64,000 bases of DNA from Cantharellus purpuraceus (lineage: Eukaryota; Basidiomycota; Agaricomycetes; Cantharellales; Hydnaceae). Where the stretch lies: positions 186,001 to 250,000 of the forward strand of contig JALBUN010000004.1 of the NCBI GenBank assembly GCA_025174535.1. Reading direction: 5' to 3'. Under the pieces are notes generated by a model. That model was not told the DNA's origin, searched no databases, and saw nothing but the letters and a program-made list of their open reading frames with translations. Shown one piece after another: positions 54,863-64,000 of the stretch (position 1 is the stretch's first letter; the number at the start of each line of letters is the position of its first letter). The position numbers and the translations under genes were made by a program.

Positions 54863-56530
54863 TCATGGGAAATGCTTGATACGATTGTTGAATTCCTGTA
54901 TCCCTTTCTCCTGAGCCTCCTTCTGGGCAGCAGCGCACTGTGCTAAATATCCCTCATCCTGTCTAATACCCCTCCATTCCGTTCTCTCAAGCACGTCCCA
55001 CCACTCGGCGCTGAAGGGATTTCCGGGAGCTCCAGCATACCCCCAAGGCTTGCTCGTCCACGGCTGGACATACTCGTTCAATATACTGGACATAGTGGGA
55101 TGCACCGGTCCTGTGAAATGCACGATGGCTGGGTCAGAATGCAACACCTTGAGCTCGTCGCCCATCCATACAACGTCTCTGTCATGGGAGGGCCAGGCAG
55201 CATAAGTTCCTAGGCCACCTGCGTTCCATTGAAGATCCAACTCGTGCCAGCCTCCACGTTTCTCTTGTGCGAAAAAGGCATTCAGGACGTCTTGATCCTT
55301 GTAGGCGGTATCCCCCCGCTCGCGTGCCATCTGTGCAAGAGCCGGTTTCTGCTCTCTGATGCGAGCGAGGTCGAGAAGCAACACTCCGGCGTTGAAGTGT
55401 GGTCGTCCTCGTTCCTCAGCAGGGAGCCCGGCGTATCCGAGGGGATGTCCGATGTCTCTGGCTGCGCCGAGAGACTTGCCTTGAAGATCGGTGTTCCATA
55501 GGCCGGTCAGGTCACGTCGGACGAGGACATCCGCGTCGAGAAATAAGACACGTTCGACTGGAAGAACGGGAGGTACTATCAGCATGTCGACTTTCGCCCA
55601 CGTGGGATCGTGATTCCCTCTGCTGCCTTCTGGCAGGTTACGAAATTGTAACGTGATGGTTTCTTCACGAGATGGTGGGATGGACTCGATGATTTTTAGT
55701 CTGTCTTGCTCCTGCAGCCCGCAATCGATGATATAAAACGTGATTCTCTTCCTCGGGGTCCTCTCGATCGCGGAACGAATTGCCACTGTGGCAGGCATCG
55801 CATAGGCAGTGTTTGCACACAAGACAATGTTGATACCGTAGTCCAGTCCTCGAATAGAATCGTTCTCAAGCGTCTGGATATGAGAGGGTTTGGTGAGGAA
55901 GCCTATACGCATGTCGACAGTCTTGCGCAGTATGACCTGGTAACCTTTGTGGAGTAACCTAAATTGGCCAGCATGCAATGAGAGGAATGTATCAATCCCT
56001 CGTGCGGGGTGGTGTATACTTGTAATGGGCTCTTTGTTCCATTCATAGTCGTCGAGAATGAGCAGCGCGCCATTTCTTGCAAGACGCCAGGCGAGCTCGG
56101 CATCAAGCAACGTATCGTCCGCCTCGTGCGAGCCGTCGATGTAAATAAAGTCAAAGCCTGCTTCGGCCGGAGGCGCCGCCACCTCCTCCTGCAATACGGT
56201 CACGAGCCCCGGAACGCTGAATTCGTCAATAATGCGAAAGGGCGACCCAGTGAGGCGGAGGTTGTGCTGTACCTTGGCGTGGCGTGCGCGGCCTGCAGGA
56301 GTGTTGAGGAGGTCAAAGTGGTCGATGCAGACGAGGAGGGAGGAGGGGGAGGTGCAGAGTTTGGAGAGGAGGTAGACGGCGGAGCGGCCTTCCCAGGAGC
56401 CGACTTCGAGGGCGCGCGGCGCACGAGTGGGGGGGAGGGAGGAAAGAAGGGACGTTATGAAGGGGTCCCAAGTGGGGATGTTGTGGGTGAACCAGTCTTG
56501 GGAGGGTGTGAAGAGATAATTTTTGTCCAT
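54863..56530 (-). CDS. Methyltransferase / GT8 glycosyltransferase fusion protein
   Basis: A single open frame of 555 residues, intronless in my reading, starting MDKNYLFTPS at 56,530. Residues about 35-200 form a class I SAM-dependent methyltransferase of the Methyltransf_24 type: motif I ALEVGSWEGRSAVYL, an acidic residue after LLVCIDHFD, FDFIYIDGSHEADD (about 125-138) and ALLILDDYEW. Residues about 225-510 are a GT8-like GT-A glycosyltransferase: NIVLCANTAYAMPATVAIRS, the metal-binding DxD in RVLFLDADVLVRRDL (about 331), HFNAGVLLLDL, KDQDVLNAFF, and IVHFTGPVHP with the second metal ligand His. There is no signal peptide or membrane helix. The methyltransferase could modify the sugar added by the transferase; that is inference. 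It lies 2 kb from the epimerase gene, in divergent orientation. Confidence 0.85.
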   Translation of the reverse strand: MDKNYLFTPSQDWFTHNIPTWDPFITSLLSSLPPTRAPRALEVGSWEGRSAVYLLSKLCTSPSSLLVCIDHFDLLNTPAGRARHAKVQHNLRLTGSPFRIIDEFSVPGLVTVLQEEVAAPPAEAGFDFIYIDGSHEADDTLLDAELAWRLARNGALLILDDYEWNKEPITSIHHPARGIDTFLSLHAGQFRLLHKGYQVILRKTVDMRIGFLTKPSHIQTLENDSIRGLDYGINIVLCANTAYAMPATVAIRSAIERTPRKRITFYIIDCGLQEQDRLKIIESIPPSREETITLQFRNLPEGSRGNHDPTWAKVDMLIVPPVLPVERVLFLDADVLVRRDLTGLWNTDLQGKSLGAARDIGHPLGYAGLPAEERGRPHFNAGVLLLDLARIREQKPALAQMARERGDTAYKDQDVLNAFFAQEKRGGWHELDLQWNAGGLGTYAAWPSHDRDVVWMGDELKVLHSDPAIVHFTGPVHPTMSSILNEYVQPWTSKPWGYAGAPGNPFSAEWWDVLERTEWRGIRQDEGYLAQCAAAQKEAQEKGIQEFNNRIKHFP

Positions 56531-58489
56531 GGGTTTGGAGACGGGTAATGAGAGACTTCAGGACTGACGGCTCGTGTAATGGAACTGAGAAATATTGCAC
56601 GGGTTTTATACCGTCAGTGGTCTGACTATCTTCAAACTTCGAAGGACGTCACATGCTCTTTGGAGAGAGCGGATCAGTTCATAGATCTCGCCCCCTAGGA
56701 ACGTGGTTGAAATTGGAGTAACCCTCAAGAGCAAAATTAAATGGGGATGGCACTATGCTGTACGATCTTTCAACAACATGTAATTGAACATGCCACGATA
56801 AGCTTCCATGAGCACGTTCCTGTCGTGTCCTGTTCCTGGAATTCCGATCTGCGGAAGTTGAGAGCTTCTGGGATCCTGTCGTTTTGGAATGGAAATAGAG
56901 ATGCATGATAAAGTATCTGATAAGACAGACAGATATGCTCGTCTGGAGTGAGGGCGAGGGGTTTCGTCCTTATGGCTAGGATTCGACATTGTCCAGTATT
57001 CAGTTGCAGAGTAAGAGGATCAAAGACGCAAATACATGGTTAAACATAACTGACAGTCAATTGCTGCATCGTATTGCTCACATGATGCCTGGCCGAAGAT
57101 TGCCTGAACTGCACACCCTATAGCCATTCAGTACCAGCGCCAGGCCATGTCACGCGCGGCAAAAAAAAAATCCAGTTCTATCGTGCGATCGTCAGCTAGG
57201 TGAAGTGCCAATCAGTGCCACGGTGGTGGTCATTTCGAACGTCGCGGGCCGCGAGCGTCTATATGTCTCAGATTTGGAGTGATTTGCCGGTAATACAAAG
57301 CGGGGCTCGCTTGCATCTTACCGCCGGTCTTCGTATTTGGACATATGATGCTCAAGTGAGCAGAAAGTTTGGCAACTCGCGATAGCCCGTACGGTATGAA
57401 GGCGGACTGAGATGTGGCGGTGCAGGTAAGCAAGCCTCGCCATGGCCAAACCTCAGGCCTCAATGGAGAGCCTTACTAGGGCGGTGCCACCCACCAGTAG
57501 ATTGCGCCGTATTCTCCAGAAAATGGCAGGGTCGTCGCAAGTTTCTATATCATTAGTAAGCACGTTGCTGTATCTGGTCACCTGCCACTTCTAGTCTTGC
57601 GACGGACCTGCATGGAAACGCTGAGTTTGTTCGTATCGACTAGAAAAGACAAATAATCGACTATCCTGATCCATGGGACTACTGCGGGCCTCTTTATATT
57701 TATTCGCCGCATGTGCTGATAAATCTATACAAATGTTTTCATCCGTGCGGTCGTAGGCTGCCGAAGTTAGATGGGCGCACAGTGCTTCTTGGTGAGCTTT
57801 CCTCTCGTCATTAGAAACGCAATTTGAACCAGATTACAACACTGCCCGTATCTTTAGGCGACACCCGGTATTTCGCGGATATCATTTTCACGTTGCCTTG
57901 CGGCGATGATTGTGAGAAGGGAGGGAGTGCGGTGGGAACCGCTGAATACATCGGTTGTAACCGACAGAGTGTAGAGAGAGCTACAGTTCACCATTGTGTA
58001 CAAAGTGGGTCACTTCTGTCTTTTATTAACGGGCGACTAACACGAATAGGATGTCTCACCGTCAGCAGGTGATAGATTACCCTAACACAATGATTATCCA
58101 GGACGTCAATACTTTCAGACAACCTCTCAAGTTTTCCCAAAAGATACTCCTTTGATCTAGATGATTGACAGGTGTTGGAAGGCTCCCCCCATGCCCCAAA
58201 GGTGTCAGGGTTGCGAAGGACCCTATCTTCTTTCCTTATCGTTGCAAATCTAAATTGATATTCTGACATTCATAAGAAGACTACAAGCCATGGCACGAAA
58301 TTTACACCAGTTCTGGGGGCGGTTGTCACATCTCTCCGCTATTTTGCTTTTTTGCGGTCCCTCTTAAAAGCCAGACACAGTCCCTCCGCCCCTGCAGCCC
58401 AACAGCCTCAACAGCATTGAACAACAATATCTCAAGGTGCGAACCCATTCTTTCAGTCAGATCGCTCAGCCTCACCCCGCATTGCAGCC
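56531..58489. other. Intergenic region between divergent sugar genes
   Basis: No gene is recognised; ORFs here are short and without motifs. As the 5' ends of the fusion protein and the epimerase both face this stretch, their promoters must lie in it. C/T-rich sequence occurs just before the epimerase start (58,370-58,488). Confidence 0.5.
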
Positions 58490-59698
58490 ATGAACGCTGA
58501 AAACGTGCATAACAAAACAATTTATCTCATCACCGGGGGTGCTGGCTTCATCGTATGTTTGAGCCTCTGTCTCACGATATAACCTAACAATACGCGTTAT
58601 ACACAGGGCTCCCATGTAGCAAAACACCTCCACTCCCTCGGCGCATATGTACGAATAGCAGACATTGCTCCACCACCAGGTGGACTCGAAGCAAGCGGCT
58701 GCCCCCAGTATTTCCGCGGGAATATATGTGACGTCGCCTTCTGCTCCATGGTCATGCAAAACGTTCATACCGTCATCCACCTGGCAGCAAACATGGGTGG
58801 GATGGGGGCCATACACGAGAAAAACGATTACATTATTTATCGCGAAAATCACGCAATGACCGTCAACGTCCTCGAAACGGCCCTCAAGTCCGGGGTGCAC
58901 TGCTTCTTGTACGCCTCATCTGCCTGTGTTTACCCCGAAAGTCTACAATCGGATGCAGAAAATGTAGTACGGCTCAAAGAGGACGATGTGTGGAATAACC
59001 TTCCGCCGGCCCCTCAAGGTCTTTATGGATTCGAAAAATTACAAGGCGAAATGCTGCTCCGTCAGTTCCATGACAAAATTGACATCAGGATCGCCCGCTT
59101 CCATAATGTTTATGGAGTCGGGGGTACATGGCATGGGGGGCGTGAAAAGGCTCCTGCAGCGATGGCTCGCAAGGCCGTGGCCATCAAACTCACTCCTGAT
59201 CAAAAACCTGTCTTCGAGCTCTGGGGTAACGGCACCCAGAAACGGAGCTTTATTTATATCGACGACGCCGTGGAAGCCGTGGTCCGCTTCTTGGAAGTGA
59301 GCGGCGTCTCGACGGTGAACATTGGTTCCGAGGACGACATTACAATTGGAGAACTGGGGCGTATTGCTATCGTCAGTGCAGATATTGACCCCAACAACGT
59401 GGCGGTCGAGTGCGATCTCTCCAAGCCGCAAGGAGTAAAAGCTCGAACATCAAATAATGATTTGGTCACGAAAGTCTTGAATGGCTGGAAACCACGCATT
59501 TCTCTGGATGAAGGGATGAAGCTGACGACAGCGTGGATTGAAGATGAAATCAGAAAGGAAGTTTCCAAGTTACCCGAGACCCATCGCTCCAAGTATTTGT
59601 CAGGCCTGAAGAACAGTGTTGTAGTCGATCTGGAGCATGAAGCAGTGACATTTGGCATTCTCCTTCCAATCACTTCGCGTGGCGCGGTCGCAGACTGA
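58490..59698 (+). CDS. GDP-mannose 3,5-epimerase-like, extended SDR
   Basis: Two exons, 58490-58552 and 58607-59698 (54-nt intron within the GxxGxxG loop), give 384 residues if it ends at TGA 59,696. The Rossmann motif is LITGGAGFIGSHV (about residues 13-25). Further motifs resemble plant GME: AANMGGMGAI, FLYASSACVYPES with the catalytic Cys (about 127), the YxxxK pair in YGFEK (about 160), RFHNVYGVGGTWHGGREKAPAA, and WGNGTQKRSFIYIDD. The enzyme class inverts C3 and C5 of GDP-mannose to give GDP-L-galactose or GDP-L-gulose. After about residue 345 the frame continues into VTFGILLPITSRG, which looks like the first strand of a glycosyltransferase domain. The next gene overlaps this end in another frame, so this may be the N-terminal part of a fusion (see 59,649-61,601). 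Confidence 0.85.
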
Positions 59699-61601
59699 TT
59701 GTCTCGAGAATCTCAAAAGTTTTGCGGCGTCCTTGCAGCGTACAACATGGAGGGATACGCATGCTCTGGGGGGCACGTTGTTCCACCTGAAGGTTTACCT
59801 GGCCCTCGACCACGATGATGACTTCCTGCTTGAGGGGACTCCGGCGGAAAGTATACTACGAACAGCGGGAATCGTTGACATCACCCGAATGGTCTGTGCC
59901 TATCCCAAGGGGCACGTGTGTAGCCTTTGGCGTGAATGCGCCAAACGTGCATGGAACGACGGATGTGATTATATGATGCTCCTTGGGGATGACACGGAGT
60001 TGTTGGACGAAGGGTGGATGAGAGACATTTCCCAGGAGTTCTCACAACTTTCGGACAAGACTAGGGCACCCCTGGGCTTTGGCTGTGTAGCATTCACGGA
60101 CGTAACGTTCCCCGGGATGCCTACTTTCCCTGTGCTTCACCGTACTCACATGGACATCTTTGCTGAAGTCGTTCCCCACTGTTTTCTCAATCAGGATGGA
60201 GATCCGTACCTGTTCCAACTGTATCGCCGTTTCGGATGTTCTCGGATGTTTTCATCTCGCATTCGAAACAGGGTAGGAGGCGAGTCCCCCCCGCGATACA
60301 AAAAAGAACATGCTGTTGATTGGACATATGAGCCCTTGACAGACGGAACCAGGACGATCGTTGAATGGCTTAAGGTGCACAACCATCATGTCGAAAGGAA
60401 GCTCACTTTGGATGTCGTGATCCCTTCCTACCGCGTTCAGATGCAGTTTCTAAGGCCCATCTTGGAACTCAGAACTACTTCTACATGTAGTGTCATGTGG
60501 ATCATCATCGTCGATGACCCTCACTCGCCCACCATTTCTGAATTACAACGCGAGTACGGCGCTCGGCCAGACGTACGAATTCGCATCCACAGCAGTAACT
60601 TGGGCGCAAGTGCGTCCCGTAATCGTGGCATGGCGGAATCAGCAGGAGAGTGGGTGCACTTTTTGGATGACGACGTGACGCCGCATCCAGACTTATTGAT
60701 CGAAGCAGAGGCGGCCATCCGTGCTCACCCGGATGCTGCTGGATTCGTCGGGAATGCGCTCTTTCCTCGCGCGGACTCTATATTCAAAACGGCTGTCCAT
60801 CTCGCTGGAGTCACATATTTTTGGAACATAGCCACGAAGCTTCACAAGGATCTCCCATGGGGGGTGACGGCGAATTTAATCGTCAGACGAGATGTGAAAG
60901 ACGATGTCCGCTTCGATCACCGTTTCCCGAAGACCGGCGGTGGGGAAGACATAGACTTGTGCATTCGAAAACGGGACTGGTTTATTGCGTACAATAAAGA
61001 AGGCTTCAGAGCGGCACCAAAAGTGATTGTCACCCATCCGTGGTGGAATGACGGAAGCCGGAGCTATCGAAGATTCTACATGTGGGGTAAGGGTGATGGT
61101 GCCCTCGTATCGATGTTTCCCCAGCATTGTTTTCAAGATCCTCTCCCTAACTCGGCGGAGCTGATACTATATTGTCTTGCCTTTGGCTCTCTTAGTCTTG
61201 TCTTGTCGTTTAGGTGGCTTGCAGCCTTAGGATACCTCGGGATTATCGCCATTCTGCTCGCCAACAATTTACACGACCTATACTACCACCTTTCTGGACA
61301 TACTCCCAAGGATCCTCGCACGACACTCTCCGGGTTGCCGTGGACTTTGGCGGTCGTGGAGGGAGGACTCATCAGGATCATCAGTGAAGGTGGACGGCTC
61401 GTAGGCCAAATAGAACGAGGGGAATTCAAGTTCCTGAGACCGAGGGAAAGGTTTGACTGGTTTGTGGGGAGAGTAGGGAGGGATCCGATTGAAAATGAGA
61501 GGAGAAACAGTCGAGAAAGATTCGTCATTTGGCTTTTTCTTATTACAAGAGCTTCCTTTTGGCGTAAGTGTCACTTTTGCATCAACAGAAAGCGGAGCTG
61601 A
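59649..61601 (+). CDS. Two-domain membrane glycosyltransferase, probably fused to the epimerase
   Basis: The frame is open from 59,649 (just after a TGA at 59,646) to 61,601; its first in-frame ATG is only at 59,889, inside the first domain. Counting from 59,652: residues 1-240 form a glycosyltransferase-like domain with HLKVYLALDHDDD and MMLLGDDTELLDEGW. Residues about 250-500 form a GT2 domain with LDVVIPSYR, SNLGASASRNRG, the DxD in HFLDDDVTPHPD (about 336) and TGGGEDIDLCIR (about 430). About 500-545 carry two hydrophobic helices (LILYCLAFGSLSLVL; LAALGYLGIIAILL). A start at ATG 59,889 would remove the first strand. So I think it is joined to the epimerase, by an intron 59,618-59,693 (donor GTTGTA, phase 0, giving 993 residues) or by a one-base frameshift. 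GT2 enzymes with such helices act at membranes. The substrate is unknown; GDP-L-sugar is inference. Confidence 0.78.
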   Translation, partial: HLAFSFQSLRVARSQTDCLENLKSFAASLQRTTWRDTHALGGTLFHLKVYLALDHDDDFLLEGTPAESILRTAGIVDITRMVCAYPKGHVCSLWRECAKRAWNDGCDYMMLLGDDTELLDEGWMRDISQEFSQLSDKTRAPLGFGCVAFTDVTFPGMPTFPVLHRTHMDIFAEVVPHCFLNQDGDPYLFQLYRRFGCSRMFSSRIRNRVGGESPPRYKKEHAVDWTYEPLTDGTRTIVEWLKVHNHHVERKLTLDVVIPSYRVQMQFLRPILELRTTSTCSVMWIIIVDDPHSPTISELQREYGARPDVRIRIHSSNLGASASRNRGMAESAGEWVHFLDDDVTPHPDLLIEAEAAIRAHPDAAGFVGNALFPRADSIFKTAVHLAGVTYFWNIATKLHKDLPWGVTANLIVRRDVKDDVRFDHRFPKTGGGEDIDLCIRKRDWFIAYNKEGFRAAPKVIVTHPWWNDGSRSYRRFYMWGKGDGALVSMFPQHCFQDPLPNSAELILYCLAFGSLSLVLSFRWLAALGYLGIIAILLANNLHDLYYHLSGHTPKDPRTTLSGLPWTLAVVEGGLIRIISEGGRLVGQIERGEFKFLRPRERFDWFVGRVGRDPIENERRNSRERFVIWLFLITRASFWRKCHFCINRKRS

Positions 61602-63222
61602 CCTATTACTAGTGAACGGGATGTAGGGAAAGCACAGACAGTCGATGTTTAGGGAAAGACATGCGAGAAAGCCGTAGAGTATTGATGTTCATCAAGGATC
61701 ACTTAGCTTAGTATGAAGACGAGCATTTGACTAGGTGATGGAGAAATGAGGCTGATTGGTTGGAGGAGAATAAAATATGCTGTCAATCAGATTTCCGCGA
61801 TGGAGTTGCCCTTTTTGGAACAGTTGACAACCTGCCAACTCTTGCGGGTATGGGGCAGCAGTGGCTCGCAAACGTCTAGAAGATCCAAAATGAAACTTGG
61901 CTACACTGAAGGTGTAAATGTGATCAAAAGCATAAGGGATTGAAGATCCGACCAACGCGATGTAGTTGCTTTGAGGCACCGGAGAATTACCTATCTTGAA
62001 GTGAGTTTACGGCCGTTTCAGCGACGTAAGGTTCCGGGGTCGATCAATACTTCATGATCCTCTGTAATCTACAGACTCGACTTCCTAAGCAAATATGCCT
62101 ACCCACGTCTCTTTTCGCCTCTTCTGCTCATTTCCGTTCGTCTTCACCATGCTCTTCCGACGCGTACACCTGGTGAGCAAACAAAAACGCCTTCTGTATT
62201 AGGTGTACTTACATGGGCGGGGCCAGTTAGTGGTGAAACAGGTGTATCCTTGCGCACATAGACCAGGAACGCAAATCATTTCCAGCGGTCACAAGTATTC
62301 ATTGAGTGCTGAGTATATACGCGATAATGCGTGCAGCCATGTTTCAGATCTAGATGTCTGTCAGTTGGGTGATGGCTGGGAAGTAACTCCTCAAGCGGAT
62401 GCAAAGGGAAGTGTTCAGTATTGCCTTGAATGCTCTTAGTTTCTACGGAAGCCAGCAGATTATGGGTTCAATACTTGACAGAGGACAAAACGGAATTGAC
62501 CTATGTTCAAGATGAACATGAAAACTGTCGGCTTGCGGCTTGAAAGCCGGCTAGGAGCCGAGCCGAGCCAAGTGTTACTGGCTCGGCTTGACTGGATATA
62601 GTTCGGCGGGGGTTACTTGCGGCTTGGCTCGGCCAGGAACCAAAGCCGAGCCGCGGCAACACTAGACTGATATTATTACCTTGACAATTTCATTATGCGC
62701 CAATGAAGATGGACAACCGACGAGTGTGTCACGCCGCATCACGTCACGTCACACTCAGCACTCTGGTCAACACTGAACTTTGGCAATATTCACCGTGTCG
62801 CATAAGCTACCTGCTGCATCTGACTAAAGATTTGCAGGCAGCGAATACTGGGATTCCACCCAACTAGACCGGTTATGAGAAGATTATCAGGGCCCTTCCC
62901 TGACCTTCAACGTTCAACCCTTCACGTGCCAGAAACTAAAAATAATGGTCAGATATGTTCTGAAATGCATGTACTTGGGTCGAATATAGCTATGGGGAAA
63001 CGAAGTATGCCTCATGAAAGACGATTACATAAACACAGATTATATATCCCAACGAAGAAATAAATGATTTTCGCTTGACGCAAGGAACTTTGTAGTGATG
63101 AGGTTCATTATCTCCATATCCCAACAAAATTCAAATGTAGATGACCATGATATCTGGGAGTTGCCCTCGCAGAAGACTCTCCTCGGTAAGGTCGCACGCG
63201 CACTGTTTCGCTGATCACGGTT
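61602..63222. other. No gene recognised
   Basis: This region holds only short ORFs without motifs. A GC-rich block around 62,530-62,660 repeats GGCTCGGC and its complement several times. The rest is unremarkable. Confidence 0.5.
62562..62587. repeat. Inverted repeat GCCGAGCCA / TGGCTCGGC
   Basis: Nine-base arms are separated by an 8-base loop; one more pair can be added at the outer end. Further GGCTTGGCTCGGCC-like words follow up to about 62,660. It could fold as a hairpin. It looks like a small repeat family rather than a terminator, but no second copy is present here. Confidence 0.6.
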
Positions 63223-63844
63223 TCACGAGTCACGAGTTACCTCCTCCACTTTCTTCCAGCTCTTCAGAAGCGTCCGTCTGACGTGGTCCATACCATGCGG
63301 CTGTGCGTGGTATTCGTGGTTTACATCAGATATGATCTCTTCGGCACTTTTGTCTTCTCCCGGTGCGAAAGGTTTGTTGAAGGAACTGAAGATGTATGCT
63401 TGCGGTTCGAGTATCGGATGCTTTTCGGATGATATTGTCAAATGAGCAATCAAGTGCTGAATACCATAAGATGAGGAAACATACCGCGGTGATTTCGTGC
63501 AGCTCCCTCTGGATCGCCAGGCAGAATGAGTCCATGTCTGTAATTGAATTTGTCATCTAATCTTTTGAGTGAGGAAAAGGAAATAAACGAACCTAGATCG
63601 TTCTCATCGTAGTTAAAAGGGTTTTCACTAAAAAAAACATGATTTACAGTTGAGTAAACGACACAAATTCAAAGGCCAATTGGGGGTATACTCACATCTC
63701 CTGACCGATCTCAAGGAATCCCAAAAGAAGGAAAGAAGCGAAGCAAGAAGCGCTATTGACGAAACAATGAATCACAAATGACAAAAGCCACTAGCTGGAT
63801 GCATACGGGATGGTAAACCAATGCATCGCTTGCACAATTTGAAA
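63223..63844 (-). CDS. Bestrophin-like (UPF0187) channel, 3' exons
   Basis: Minus-strand exons that join in frame: 63807-63844 (FQIVQAMHWFTIP), 63696-63752 (ASCFASFLLLGFLEIGQEI), 63593-63627 (ENPFNYDENDL), 63485-63537 (DMDSFCLAIQRELHEITA) and 63223-63420 (HPILEPQAYIFSSF to the stop). The segment GFLEIGQEIENPF...DLDMDSFC is the hallmark of fungal and bacterial bestrophin-like anion channels, with the acidic N-P-F-x-Y-D-x-N-D motif near the cytosolic gate. The introns are 48-68 nt. The upstream exons run past the window edge; more coding sequence seems to lie at about 63,920-63,990 but I could not fix its frame. Confidence 0.82.
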
Positions 63845-64000
63845 CTGAGGATGTTCAGTCAGTCGTCAGTTTGATAGACAATGAGAAGAGCGACACACAG
63901 GCAAGAACAAGAGATACAACCTGTACATGGTTCACCAATGATCAGCGCCCCGAACCAGCAAAAACCGTGAGATAGCTGCTGTCTGTAAAACTCACCACAA

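Noticed and set aside
59652..59654. TTG 59,652 as start of the glycosyltransferase
   Set aside because: A TTG start is not expected in a fungal nuclear gene. The open frame there is better explained by fusion to the epimerase, or by a start at 59,889.
1..64000. tRNA or rRNA genes
   Set aside because: A reading for T-loop and B-box-like sequences found only chance matches within LTRs without a cloverleaf.

Overview
The window is nuclear DNA of a filamentous fungus, most likely a basidiomycete of the Agaricomycetes. Host genes have introns of about 50 nt, some of them GC-AG. Two gene copies encode the DUF6533 membrane family known from mushroom-forming fungi. The Ty3/Gypsy elements are chromodomain-bearing chromoviruses.

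Left and centre (1 to about 48,660): a nested transposon graveyard broken by one intact host gene. I name the elements A-H. H (minus strand, 9,653-24,866, left end outside the window) is a decayed chromovirus. It is interrupted by three insertions: G1, F1 and F3. G1 is a 1.4-kb LTR-like unit that itself contains the complete but decayed chromovirus A (102-8,612), and A carries a 566-bp MITE in its pol. F1 is a long solo LTR containing the young chromovirus E (10,618-17,045). F3 is another solo LTR. B (minus, 33,492-42,965) is a relative of A and H. It sits inside C, a relic pol, and is itself hit by G2 and by a solo LTR of E. D (about 43,054-48,656) is a Copia relic containing the solo LTR F2. 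Target-site duplications and paralogous empty sites inside the window fix most of this order. The host gene in this part is a succinate-semialdehyde-dehydrogenase-like gene (26,402-28,591) with 13 introns and two 7-nt exons. It is flanked by a LINE relic and LTR relics.

Right part (about 48,660-64,000): host sequence. A segmental duplication carries one 5'-truncated and one longer DUF6533 gene. A sugar-metabolism block follows: a methyltransferase/GT8 fusion protein (minus, 54,863-56,530), a GDP-mannose 3,5-epimerase-like gene (58,490-59,698), and, overlapping it, a two-domain membrane-anchored glycosyltransferase (59,649-61,601). The last two are probably one fused gene. The 3' exons of a bestrophin-like channel gene run off the right edge.

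Most unusual points: (i) A and B both carry an antisense coding region between pol and the 3' LTR, with a cysteine pattern that fits a Zn2Cys6 cluster; (ii) E and the unrelated G units share a small accessory ORF, which in E has its own TATA box; (iii) an A-AAA-AAA slippery site stands directly before the gag stop in A, B and H; (iv) epimerase and glycosyltransferase modules appear fused; (v) every premature stop in A that I could compare with a relative is CGA turned into TGA.
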